Source of the DNA: Methylobacter sp.
Lineage (GTDB): Bacteria > Pseudomonadota > Gammaproteobacteria > Methylococcales > Methylomonadaceae
NCBI GenBank assembly: GCA_030684815.1
Contig: JAUXXQ010000019.1
Span: 1 to 35,455, forward strand
DNA length: 35,455 nt
Direction of reading: 5' to 3'
The notes beneath the pieces were generated by a model. The model made no database searches and was not told the origin of the DNA. It saw only the letters and a program-made list of their open reading frames with translations. A program made the translations under genes and the position numbers. Shown piece after piece: positions 26,607 to 35,455 of the stretch. The first letter of the stretch is position 1. Each line of letters starts with the position of its first letter.

Positions 26607-29600
26607 ATGTTACCCGCCACCCTGGCTCATGAAGTAAAAAAACAGGTATTACATTATCTTGGTGCAACCTTTAATATGCGGGACCCAGCAGCCGAACAGG
26701 CCTTGCAGGTGTTTTTTAACAATCCTGAAAACGGCTTGTTCAAAGGCCCCTGGGTTCAGTTAAAACGGCCGTTTCGGTTGGCAGCAGATTCTGGTTCGCA
26801 GTTTTTTGAACTGTCTGTACCGTTTTCACCATTTCGGCATCAGTGGCGAAGTTGGCAGCGTTTAAGTTCAAAGGGTAATAAACCTAAACACACCGTGGTC
26901 ACAACCGGGACGGGTTCAGGCAAAACCGAGTGTTTTATGTTTCCGTTGCTTGATCATTGTTTACGCCAACATCAAGGCGGTAAGCGCGATGGCATTAAGG
27001 CCATTGTTTTATATCCAATGAATGCGTTGGCGGCGGATCAGGCAGGACGGTTTGCAGAGGAAATTTTAGGTTCAAATCAGCTTAGTTACTGGCAGGACGA
27101 TAAACGATTAGCCAAAATTCGGGTGGGACTCTATACCGGTCGTATGACTCAAAGCTTGGGTAAGGGTGAAGGTGCAGAGCCCGGAACCTATACCGAGGTT
27201 ACTATTATTCGGGCTCAAACTTCTGGCGGTAAAGACAGCTATACAGCCATTACCAACCGCGCTGTTATGCAGAAAGAACCTCCAGATATTTTGCTCACCA
27301 ACTATAAAATGCTGGACTACTTGTTGCTGCGTCCTAAAGATCAGGATATCTGGCGTTATAACCAGCAAGATCCAGCCTTGTTACAATATTTGGTGTTGGA
27401 TGAACTGCATACTTATGACGGTGCGCAAGGGGCAGATGTCGCCTGTTTGCTGCGACGTCTGAAAGCTCGCCTAGCCCTGCCACCCAATCATCTTTGCGTG
27501 GTTGGCACCAGCGCCACTATTGCCGGAGGCGATGAAGAACACAACATGGATCCTATCGATAGGCTATGTGGGTTTGCCAGTAGTTTATTTGAAGAATCAA
27601 TTAGCAACGACTGTGTCATTACTGAGAATCGCTATAAGGTTGAGGAAATCATCCGATCGGCTATTGATGTGCATACCTATCCTTCGGCAGACCAGCTGGA
27701 ACCTCTTGAAAAAGAGTCCGCGCCCGATTTTGCGTTGCGTATAGCTGAGTTACTAGGAGCACCAATATCCCCTGTTTTGCCGGATGATAGTTGGCTACAA
27801 AAAGTACCTGACTTTGCCCGATGGCAATCTGAAATAGAAAAGCTTGATGAAGCCTCGCGTTGGGGTTTGGCTTTGGCTGAGTGGTTACGCTGTCATCCCT
27901 TGTTTCATGCGCTGTTGGAACTCACTAAAGATCAGGTGGTGAGCTGGAATACGTTATTACAGCAATTAAGCAAAATCGATTTTAGCTTTCGAGAAATGGG
28001 TACGCTACATCAGCGTGGTCTGTTGTTAATGGCCTTTATGGCTTTAATTGCTCAATCTCGGGAGTTACGGAGTGGTCGCGTATTTCCGTTGGTGCCTACA
28101 CAGGTGCAATTTTGGCTAAGGGAGCTGCGTCGAATAGGTTCGGTGGTTGCTGAACAAACGGCTTTTAGCTGGCTGGATGAGCCGGTACCTGATCGTAAGC
28201 AGTTGCCAGTGGTGCATTGTACAGAGTGCGGTGAGCTTGCGTGGGCGGCGCTGCATAACCCTGATATGGATTCTGTGATTGAGCAACATTGCCGAGGATT
28301 TGAGCTCATTGATAATGTTCAGGCCATTTATCAAGGATGGGGGTTTGATCATTTCGCATCTCCCAGATTGGTGTTATTGAGCCCTTGGGTTGAGGGAGAT
28401 GATCCGATTCGGGAAGATGGGCAGTTGGAACTGGAGGACTTGCAATGGTATTTGGCGCCGACTTCGTTGGTCGTGCGGCAAGGCCAAGGGAAATGTCCAC
28501 TTACCAACGAAAACACTTTTCGGGTAAAAGTAGCTCAGGAGTCAAGAGCTTTGGATAATGGCCACCGTATCGGTATTCGCCGTTGTCCCCATTGCGCCGC
28601 CGAAGACAGTCTGATGTTTATCGGTAGTCGTGCGGCGACTATTGCCAGTGTTGCCATTGATGAGGTTTTTGGCTCGGTATTGAATAATGATCCAAAACTG
28701 CTCGCATTTACCGATAGTGTTCAGGATGCCAGCCATAGGGCTGGTTTTTTCTCTGCCCGCACCTATAACTTTACACTGCGTACTGCATTGCAGCATGTCA
28801 TTGATGACGCAGGCGATAAAGGCTTGCCATTAGTACAAGTTGGTCAGGCTTTATTAGACTATTGGTCGCAACCTTTGCCGGGACGTCCTGGTAGTGTCAA
28901 GGAGGTAATGGCAACATTGATTCCCCCGGATTTACGCGAGTATAGCGGTTATCTTGAATATCGGAATAACCCAACCCTAGTCACGCCGCCAGCTAAGTTG
29001 CTAAAGGAGTTTATATCACGGTTAACTTGGCAGGCTACCAGCGAATTCAGTTTAATGCTAACCCATGGTCGGACTATGGAGTTACATGCCAGCGCCACAT
29101 TGGGCTGGGATACAAGTATCGTTGAAAAATCAATTTCATTGTTGCGCGATCGGTTTCCGACAATCAGTCCAGCGTTAACGGCGTTGGATGATAGTCAATT
29201 GAAGCGCTGGATTTACGGTATTTTGCACAGGCAGCGCGAGCGGGGCGGGATGTATCATCCTTATATCGACAAATATGCCGAACAAGCGCTGTGGGGTAAA
29301 TTTGGCTGGCGAAGTGAGGCGTTGGATTATCGTGAGTCCTATCCTCCTCGCGGTAAATATATGCCCCGCTTATTAGTGACTGCTAACGATAGGTATCATG
29401 ATTTTGTATTAGCACCTTCACGGTCAGGTAGTCAGTTACCGTGGCAATTGGTCTGGGCGCGGCGGGTATTGGATTTGCCCGGTGTTGATGATGCCAGTTT
29501 GCTTGACTTAATTGAGGCGTTTTTACGTTCGGCTACCGAAGCGGGCTTACTGCACTGCGTGCATCAGGACGGAAATAAGGCTTACTACGCACTTAATGAC

Positions 29601-32600
29601 GAGGCTGCGAGATTATACTCAGCGGGTGAGAAACTGATGTGTTCCGATAGTGGACATGTATTATTCAGACCGTTAACTGAATCTGTTTTATGGCAAGCAT
29701 CACCTAGTCTTTCATATCGTGCGGGATCTAGTAGTTATCAACCCGCTGAGTTGAACGAAAGGGAAATCTATTATCGGGGGCGATACCGTAAAGGTGCATT
29801 ACGGCGGGTATTTGCCTATGAACATACCGGATTGTTAACCACTGAAGAGCGAGAAAATCTGGAGTTAAGTTTTAATGCTGGCGGCCATGCAGATGACCCT
29901 AACGTGTTAACAGCAACTTCCACTCTTGAAATGGGGATCGATATTGGTGATCTCTCTACGACTATGTTGTGCTCCATACCGCCATCGACAGCCAGTTATT
30001 TACAACGTATTGGGCGTGCTGGACGGAAGACGGGCACGGCATTGGTGCTTTGTATTATTAATCAACGACCGCATGATTTGTTTTTTTATGCCAGACCTGA
30101 GGAATTGTTATGTGGTGATGTTGAGCCTCCAGGTTGCTGGTTGGATGCCTGTGCGGTATTAGTACGCCAATATTTGGCATTTTGTTTTGACCAAGGCGTA
30201 CGTCACGGGATTCTTCTGGACTTACCTGCTACAGGAAAACAATTGGTCGATGAAATGATCATCAATAAGGCTGGCAACATTCCAACTTTGCTAGATTGGG
30301 TGTTGTCCGAGGAAAATCAGCTACAAGCTGACTTTCTTAATCGATTTTTGAATGATGTGCGTGACGATACACGCGAGCGGTTCCGAGAGGAATCAAAAAT
30401 GGAAAGATTACGGGAAAGCATTGATAAAGCTGCCGCTGAGTTTCAGGTGCAAAGACAGTTGCTGCAAAACGCACAAAATCGTTTAAAAGATCAGAAGGCT
30501 AAGTTGGATGCTAAAACTGAAGCTGACGAACTTGCAGAAATCGAGCAAGAGGAAAAAATCCTGAGAGCGCGTCGTCAAAAAATGGGTGAGATTACAGCTT
30601 TGGAGGTACTAACCGAGCATGGGTTATTACCCAATTATGCCTTTCCGGAACGGGGTGTGCGATTTTCCGGTAGCACCTATAACAGACATAAAAGCAAAGA
30701 TGGGAAACGTGAACAGGCTGACAGGCCTCCGATTGAACTGGTGCGCGCCGCTAGTTCTGCTATCAGGGAGTTGGCACCAAGCAACCACTTTTATACCCAT
30801 AGCCACAGATTTGATATTCAACAGCTTGAGGTGGGCTCTCGGTCACAGCCATTGATTGAACAGTGGGCAATTTGTGGGCAATGTGGTCACATGCGCTTAT
30901 CGGTAGAAGTTGATAAACCTGACGCCATACCAGCTTGCCCACAATGTGGATATGACGGCCCTTCAGGGCAATGTGATCGAGGGCAACATAAGGACTTTTT
31001 GCCATTTCAGCGATCACAAGCAATTTCTTATATGGAATATTATGAAAGCTTGTCTTCGGATAGTGCCGAAGAACGTGAAAATGAGTTTTATTCGGTTGTA
31101 TCGAGTTTTGATCACACCCTAGAGCAAGCTAGTGGTGCGGTTGGTGAGGATAGTTTGCCGTTTGGTATCGAATATCGCTCTGCTATGTTAATGCGGGAAG
31201 TTAACACTGGCTATGGTGATGCAGTCGCTGATTTAGAATTTGGTTCCGATAAAAAAGTGCCTACTATTGGTTTTGAGTTATGCGCCGATTGTGGAATGGC
31301 TGTGCCGCCTGGTAAGCGTCGCAATGAGACAAAGCATCGACGTAGTTGTTCCGGTCATAGGGAAACCGTAAAGCGCAAACGAGAGGGAAGAGCTGATGAT
31401 GCGTATAGTTGGCAAACGCTTTACCTATACCGTGAACTGCGTTCTGAGGCTATCCGATTGTTATTGCCGGATGTAGAGCTTGCCGATCTGGATACGTTAG
31501 AAGCTGCTATTTATCTGGGTATGCGGTTACGTTTTCAGGGCGATCCAGCTCATTTGTTGGTGAAATCGCAAATTATTCCGGATCACTCGGCTGGCATTAC
31601 GCGTCATTATTTGGTGCTACTGGACGCAGTGCCGGGAGGCACTGGATTTTTGAAGGCTCTTTTTCAAGATGATAATGAAGGGTCTAGCTTACCGGCAGCC
31701 GGAGTGATGAAAGTGTTAGATTTGGCGCTCAATGCACTGGAAACTTGTAGCTGCCGTAAATTACACCAAACCGAAAATGATACGGACGGCTGTTATCGTT
31801 GTATTCGTACTTATCACATGCAACATAAGTCTGGGAATATTAGTCGTGAAAGGGGCATTGCATTACTGAAAAACCTACTTGAAGCCGGTGCCAATCGTCA
31901 GCTTAAAAAAAGCCTTGCCGACGTTAAAGTTACTTCAATTTTTGGCAGCGTGTTGGAGAAGCGATTTATTAGTTGTTTACAGTTATGGGTTGAAGGTTTG
32001 GGACGTAAAGCCAGCTGGCGTAGTACCATTATTGCCGGTACCGAAGGATTTGAGTTTTTCATCGGTGACGGTCGGCATTGGTCAATCGAATTGCAACCCA
32101 TACTTAATGCGCATCATAATGTTGCGGTTAAATGCCAGCCAGATTTTATGCTGCGTTGCGATGATCCAGATGTAAAACCGACCGCAATTTTCACCGATGG
32201 ATTTGATCCTCATGTTAAACCGGGCGAAAAGGAGTGTAGGCTTGCCGATGACATTAAAAAACGGCGGGCAATTCTGGAAAGTGAGCAGTTTAATGTTTGG
32301 AGCATCGCCTGGAACGATTTGGATATCGCCGCTGAAAAGGCTAGTTTGGCATTTTTGCAGCCTCATCTGGTACCGAAGGTTTTACAGCCCTTTGCACAAA
32401 AAATGGCGTCCGAAGGACAACAAACACCGAATGTGCAAATGGTGTGCTCGAATCCATTTGAGCAGTTGAAAGCTTTTCTCTGTTGCCCTGTCGCTAAAAG
32501 TTGGACGTTACTGGCTCATCATATAGGTGGCTTTGGCTTATTAATGCTCGCAGGGAGAGGAATAGGACAGGATTCATTGGAAGTAAATTCTATGCTTGAA

Positions 32601-33236
32601 ACATGGCAGCGAGGTTATTCTGTTGTGCCTATATCTGGAGATAACACAGGCGACTGGGTTTGGCTGACTCGGTTAGCCTTAACAGAGGACTTGCTGGCCT
32701 ATGCTTATGCTCAGGAATTGGTAACCAACGATTTCACAAATCTGAAAATAGCACTGAGACTAGGTGATTCGTATGATGAGCGTAAGGGAAAAGAAAGTTA
32801 CCTTGTTCGCTGGCGACAGTTTTTGGCCATGATGAATCTGTTTCAATTTGCAGATGCGTTTTTACCTTTTACCAGTACTGAGGCTGAAAATGGAACTGCA
32901 CCTGAAATTGGCGTACGAGTGGAGAGTGCGATTTCTATAGATTGGCTTGAAATCATAGAAAATACCGTGCCAAGCTTGGTAAAAATAGTCAAATTGATGG
33001 CATCTACAAACAAACAAGTTCCAATAATCGAATTTTATAACGATGACCTTGGCAATGACCTGTGTGCTGAACTTGCTTGGGCAAACATAACTTTACCAGT
33101 TGCCTTGTTAGTTGGAGATCAATCTAGTTTTTCGCTTAAATGGCAACAGGCCGGTTGGCAGGTAATTACTGAACAAGAAATTATGAGCAAAGGCGACTCG
33201 TGGTTATTGAGTCAGTTACCAGAAAAAGAAGGATAA
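26607..33236 (+). CDS. 2209-aa DUF1998 helicase with nuclease-like C-terminus
   Basis: A giant superfamily 2 helicase, resembling Druantia DruE and, in content, DISARM DrmA plus DrmB in one chain. Motif I is TGTGSGKT (100-107), Ia is YPMNALAADQ, motif II is DELH instead of DEAH (265-268) and motif III is SAT (302-304). The second lobe comes about 800 residues later (TATSTLEMGIDIGDL near 1100-1115, QRIGRAGR near 1132-1140). A coiled coil follows (about 1260-1330), then two cysteine clusters (CGQCG...CPQCG near 1422-1450; CADCG...C near 1558-1580). DUF1998 is at about 1650-1750 (LVLLDAVPGGTGFL, CSCRKL...CYRCIRTYH). Next is a PD-(D/E)XK/Vsr-like region (about 1775-1910) with QPDFML, AIFTDGFDPH and DDIKKRRAIL. 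The last 300 residues are unrecognised. AAGGA at 26596-26600 sets the start. Confidence 0.83.
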   Translation: MLPATLAHEVKKQVLHYLGATFNMRDPAAEQALQVFFNNPENGLFKGPWVQLKRPFRLAADSGSQFFELSVPFSPFRHQWRSWQRLSSKGNKPKHTVVTTGTGSGKTECFMFPLLDHCLRQHQGGKRDGIKAIVLYPMNALAADQAGRFAEEILGSNQLSYWQDDKRLAKIRVGLYTGRMTQSLGKGEGAEPGTYTEVTIIRAQTSGGKDSYTAITNRAVMQKEPPDILLTNYKMLDYLLLRPKDQDIWRYNQQDPALLQYLVLDELHTYDGAQGADVACLLRRLKARLALPPNHLCVVGTSATIAGGDEEHNMDPIDRLCGFASSLFEESISNDCVITENRYKVEEIIRSAIDVHTYPSADQLEPLEKESAPDFALRIAELLGAPISPVLPDDSWLQKVPDFARWQSEIEKLDEASRWGLALAEWLRCHPLFHALLELTKDQVVSWNTLLQQLSKIDFSFREMGTLHQRGLLLMAFMALIAQSRELRSGRVFPLVPTQVQFWLRELRRIGSVVAEQTAFSWLDEPVPDRKQLPVVHCTECGELAWAALHNPDMDSVIEQHCRGFELIDNVQAIYQGWGFDHFASPRLVLLSPWVEGDDPIREDGQLELEDLQWYLAPTSLVVRQGQGKCPLTNENTFRVKVAQESRALDNGHRIGIRRCPHCAAEDSLMFIGSRAATIASVAIDEVFGSVLNNDPKLLAFTDSVQDASHRAGFFSARTYNFTLRTALQHVIDDAGDKGLPLVQVGQALLDYWSQPLPGRPGSVKEVMATLIPPDLREYSGYLEYRNNPTLVTPPAKLLKEFISRLTWQATSEFSLMLTHGRTMELHASATLGWDTSIVEKSISLLRDRFPTISPALTALDDSQLKRWIYGILHRQRERGGMYHPYIDKYAEQALWGKFGWRSEALDYRESYPPRGKYMPRLLVTANDRYHDFVLAPSRSGSQLPWQLVWARRVLDLPGVDDASLLDLIEAFLRSATEAGLLHCVHQDGNKAYYALNDEAARLYSAGEKLMCSDSGHVLFRPLTESVLWQASPSLSYRAGSSSYQPAELNEREIYYRGRYRKGALRRVFAYEHTGLLTTEERENLELSFNAGGHADDPNVLTATSTLEMGIDIGDLSTTMLCSIPPSTASYLQRIGRAGRKTGTALVLCIINQRPHDLFFYARPEELLCGDVEPPGCWLDACAVLVRQYLAFCFDQGVRHGILLDLPATGKQLVDEMIINKAGNIPTLLDWVLSEENQLQADFLNRFLNDVRDDTRERFREESKMERLRESIDKAAAEFQVQRQLLQNAQNRLKDQKAKLDAKTEADELAEIEQEEKILRARRQKMGEITALEVLTEHGLLPNYAFPERGVRFSGSTYNRHKSKDGKREQADRPPIELVRAASSAIRELAPSNHFYTHSHRFDIQQLEVGSRSQPLIEQWAICGQCGHMRLSVEVDKPDAIPACPQCGYDGPSGQCDRGQHKDFLPFQRSQAISYMEYYESLSSDSAEERENEFYSVVSSFDHTLEQASGAVGEDSLPFGIEYRSAMLMREVNTGYGDAVADLEFGSDKKVPTIGFELCADCGMAVPPGKRRNETKHRRSCSGHRETVKRKREGRADDAYSWQTLYLYRELRSEAIRLLLPDVELADLDTLEAAIYLGMRLRFQGDPAHLLVKSQIIPDHSAGITRHYLVLLDAVPGGTGFLKALFQDDNEGSSLPAAGVMKVLDLALNALETCSCRKLHQTENDTDGCYRCIRTYHMQHKSGNISRERGIALLKNLLEAGANRQLKKSLADVKVTSIFGSVLEKRFISCLQLWVEGLGRKASWRSTIIAGTEGFEFFIGDGRHWSIELQPILNAHHNVAVKCQPDFMLRCDDPDVKPTAIFTDGFDPHVKPGEKECRLADDIKKRRAILESEQFNVWSIAWNDLDIAAEKASLAFLQPHLVPKVLQPFAQKMASEGQQTPNVQMVCSNPFEQLKAFLCCPVAKSWTLLAHHIGGFGLLMLAGRGIGQDSLEVNSMLETWQRGYSVVPISGDNTGDWVWLTRLALTEDLLAYAYAQELVTNDFTNLKIALRLGDSYDERKGKESYLVRWRQFLAMMNLFQFADAFLPFTSTEAENGTAPEIGVRVESAISIDWLEIIENTVPSLVKIVKLMASTNKQVPIIEFYNDDLGNDLCAELAWANITLPVALLVGDQSSFSLKWQQAGWQVITEQEIMSKGDSWLLSQLPEKEG

Positions 33237-33237
33237 A

Positions 33238-35283
33238 ATGGCACAATTAATGTTACATAGAGATGTACTGAAGAATTTTGGCCGTTTACCAGGCAAAGTT
33301 CAGAAAAAAGTTTATGAATTAACCCGTAAATTTGAAGAAGATAGTACGCAGGCAAGTATACATTTAGAGCATCTTTTCCCTATGGCGAGAGATCCAAAGG
33401 TTAGAAGTGCAAGAGTTGGTGATGATTATCGAGCTATTGTAATTGCGCCGGAAGTGGGTGATATTTTTTTACTGGCGTACATTGATCACCATGATGAAGC
33501 TTATGCCTGGTGTAAAAATAAATGTTTTGAAGCACATTTAGCGACAGGAACATTACAGATTTTTGATGTTGAAGAAACAACTTTGGTTGTTAATGATATT
33601 CAGCATAATCAGCCGAATTGCGAGCATTACATCCTTGATAATTTAAATCATCAAGAGCTTTTTCAGGCTGGAGTTCCAGAGGCGCTTATTCCGGCAGTGC
33701 GAGCAGCTAGAAGCGATGAAGCATTTTTGCAATTATCAGAATATCTTCCTAAAGATGCTGCCCAAGTGCTTCTTGGTATTGTTTCAGGTATGTCGCTTGA
33801 TCAGTCTCTTGAGGAAATGCTAGGTGGTTTGGATGAATTAGCGAAGCCAACAAGTGCAGGAGATTTTAGTCATCTGGCTAAGACCGCCAACATTGATTTG
33901 GTGCTTGTAGAAGGGGAGGAACATTTACGAGATATTTTGAGTGAAGATATAGAAGAATGGCGAATTTTTTTGCATCCCTATCAACGCAAACTGGTTGAAT
34001 GGAAGACGCAAGGACCATTAAAAATTAATGGCGCTGCTGGTACCGGAAAGACGGTCGTCTTAATGCATCGAGCTGCATTTCTGGGAAGGAAATTGTTGGG
34101 AACTAATGAAAAAGTTTTAGTAACGACATTTACTACCAATCTGTCAGTAACGATTAAGTCATTATTGGAGAAGCTTGCCCCTGATGCGATGGCTAATATT
34201 GAAGTAACCAATCTACATCAACTCGCACGAACCATTTGTCATCGTATTGGTTGGAAAGGAAAAATAGCTGAACAAGGCGATATTGAATCAATTTGGGACA
34301 AGGTTTTGATTGAAAATCCTATAAAGGACTTTGATCGCGTTTTTGTAATTAATGAGCATAGGGACATTGTTGATCCTATGGGGATTGATTCTGAAGACAC
34401 CTATTTGACAGTTATTCGAACAGGTAGACAACGTATTTCTCGTGCACAGCGTAAGGAATTATGGCGCATATTTATTGCCTTTAATCGTGAAGTAAGCAAA
34501 CGCAACTTACTCACCTTTGAGGGCGTGATTCATCAAGCAAGGATGGCGGTTCAGCAAGGTAAGTTCGAGGGTTTTCGTCATGTTTTGGTTGATGAACTAC
34601 AAGATTTTGGTTTGGAAGCGCTCCGGTTAATCGCAGCCTTGAGCCCAACAGCCAATGGGTTGTCTGATCCTTTGTGTGTCGTAGGTGATGGGCATCAAAG
34701 GATATATAACAAAACCCCCATAGCTTTGAGTCGAGCAGGAATTAATGTTCGCGGACGCTCCAGAAGGTTAAAGATCAATTATCGAACTACTGAGCAGATC
34801 CGGCAATGGGCTCATGGTCTACTTGCCGGTATGGAAATTGACGATCTCGATGGCGGCATTGCTGATACTGTGGCGGATCAGTCAGTAATGAAAGGCAATG
34901 AACCTAAGACTGTGAATTGCAAGTCTTTTGAAGAGGCTGCATGTGCTTTGATTATGTGGATCAGAGGCCTTCAAGACTCAGGCATTGGCAGCCACGAAAT
35001 ATGTTTTACTCCACCGAATAAGGTTTTGGTGACAGCATTAGAAAGTGCAGGAGTTAAAACACTAGAGCTGCAAGCGAGGCAAGCTGATCCAGGCCAAGAT
35101 GAGTCAGGTGTTCGCTATGGAACTAAGCAGAGAATTAAGGGGCTCGAGTTTAAAGCCGTTGCACTATTGATGAATGATCATTCAATTGAAACTAGGGAGC
35201 GCTACGCTAATTATGTTGCTGCTACCCGAGCTAGGGAGTATTTGTTAATTATGGCTATTTCCCAATCAGATGGTAAGCATTGA
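33238..35283 (+). CDS. RelE/ParE-like domain fused to UvrD-type helicase
   Basis: A 681-aa fusion. Residues 1 to about 100 look like a RelE/ParE toxin fold (FGRLPGKVQKKVYELTRKF, KVRSARVGDDYRAIVIAP, IFLLAYIDHHDEAYAWC). The remainder is a superfamily 1A helicase: motif I NGAAGTGKT (about 264-272), motif II DELQD (about 451-455, HVLVDELQDFG), motif III VVGDGHQRIY, motif IV KINYRTTEQI, motif V GTKQRIKGLEF and motif VI VAATRAREYLL. The stretch between (about 100-230) is helical and unassigned. The start ATG follows the stop of the giant helicase by one base, with AAGGA at 33229-33233, so the two are co-translated. The toxin-like part may serve as an RNA- or ribosome-binding sensor or effector. No separate antitoxin gene is present. 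It is the last gene before the 59-bp repeat. Confidence 0.82.
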   Translation: MAQLMLHRDVLKNFGRLPGKVQKKVYELTRKFEEDSTQASIHLEHLFPMARDPKVRSARVGDDYRAIVIAPEVGDIFLLAYIDHHDEAYAWCKNKCFEAHLATGTLQIFDVEETTLVVNDIQHNQPNCEHYILDNLNHQELFQAGVPEALIPAVRAARSDEAFLQLSEYLPKDAAQVLLGIVSGMSLDQSLEEMLGGLDELAKPTSAGDFSHLAKTANIDLVLVEGEEHLRDILSEDIEEWRIFLHPYQRKLVEWKTQGPLKINGAAGTGKTVVLMHRAAFLGRKLLGTNEKVLVTTFTTNLSVTIKSLLEKLAPDAMANIEVTNLHQLARTICHRIGWKGKIAEQGDIESIWDKVLIENPIKDFDRVFVINEHRDIVDPMGIDSEDTYLTVIRTGRQRISRAQRKELWRIFIAFNREVSKRNLLTFEGVIHQARMAVQQGKFEGFRHVLVDELQDFGLEALRLIAALSPTANGLSDPLCVVGDGHQRIYNKTPIALSRAGINVRGRSRRLKINYRTTEQIRQWAHGLLAGMEIDDLDGGIADTVADQSVMKGNEPKTVNCKSFEEAACALIMWIRGLQDSGIGSHEICFTPPNKVLVTALESAGVKTLELQARQADPGQDESGVRYGTKQRIKGLEFKAVALLMNDHSIETRERYANYVAATRAREYLLIMAISQSDGKH

Positions 35284-35311
35284 AAAAAATATCAAAACTC
35301 ATATTCAGAGT

Positions 35312-35370
35312 CTGGTTCAAAAATGACGTATTTTGGGTAACACAGGCGCAAGCAATCCTACCCGCATTTT
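35312..35370 (+). repeat. 59-bp direct repeat, right copy
   Basis: Matches 14742-14800 at 55 of 59 positions, same orientation, beginning 28 bp after the stop of the last gene. Confidence 0.9.
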
Positions 35371-35451
35371 AGTCGGACTACTCAGTATCTCTAATTTAAG
35401 CGCTTATGCAATAAAAATTCATAGCGAAAACTGTTACCCTACTTTGAACCA
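35313..35451. repeat. possible miniature inverted-repeat unit at window end
   Basis: The left part of the 59-bp repeat contains TGGTTCAAA (35313-35321) and GGGTAACA (35335-35342). Both recur in inverse order and orientation at the window end as TGTTACCC (35432-35439) and TTTGAACCA (35443-35451), with a shorter spacer (3 instead of 13 nt). The 139-bp stretch could be a small inverted-repeat element that contributed the 59-bp repeat. The left copy at 14742 has no such right end before the Tn3 relic. Confidence 0.5.
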
Positions 35452-35455
35452 TGCC

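Noticed and set aside
16577-35283. Canonical class 1 DISARM locus
   Set aside because: The first two genes fit, but separate drmA, drmB and drmC are missing and two unrelated genes are present, so I report a DISARM/Druantia-like composite.

Overview
The window is a bacterial defence island of about 35 kb. The host looks like a mid-GC gammaproteobacterium, possibly a methanotroph of the Methylococcales. That taxonomic guess rests only on general gene and codon style; there is no rRNA, tRNA or housekeeping gene to test it. I see no CRISPR array.

Layout: (1) Positions 1-2523 hold an ISAs1-family transposase gene and a DUF1778/GNAT toxin-antitoxin pair of the TacA/TacT type. (2) Positions 2856-4430 are an intact IS4-type element with 11-bp terminal inverted repeats and a perfect 8-bp target duplication. 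It is inserted just upstream of the next operon. (3) Positions 4524-10882 are a four-gene Wadjet/MksBEFG-like operon in the order SMC ATPase, MksE-like, kleisin-like, Toprim nuclease, with every junction overlapping. (4) Positions 11134-14756 are a Gabija-type pair: an OLD-family ATPase/Toprim nuclease and a UvrD-like helicase, overlapping by 4 bp. (5) Positions 14893-16128 are a small Tn3-family-derived element with 38-bp terminal repeats. It carries only a resolvase gene, which is broken by a 16-bp tandem duplication. (6) Positions 16577-35283 are a five-gene block, all on the plus strand: a DrmD-like SNF2 helicase, a 1755-aa adenine methylase resembling DrmMI/PglX-type enzymes, an AlbA_2/HATPase/winged-helix protein, a 2209-aa DUF1998 helicase with a C-terminal nuclease-like domain (DruE-like, or a DrmA+DrmB equivalent in one chain), and a RelE/ParE-like domain fused to a UvrD helicase.

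The five-gene block is the best candidate for an under-described system. It starts like class 1 DISARM (SNF2 helicase plus adenine methylase). It has no separate drmA, drmB or drmC, and instead carries one giant Druantia-like helicase, a Schlafen/AlbA-type protein and a toxin-fold/UvrD fusion. Close spacing or overlap and shared orientation suggest joint expression of genes 1-3 and of genes 4-5.

A 59-bp direct repeat (55/59 identical) lies at the 3' end of the Gabija helicase gene (14742-14800) and again 28 bp after the last gene of the block (35312-35370). It brackets the Tn3 remnant and the whole five-gene block, as expected if this 20.5-kb segment was gained or swapped as a unit.
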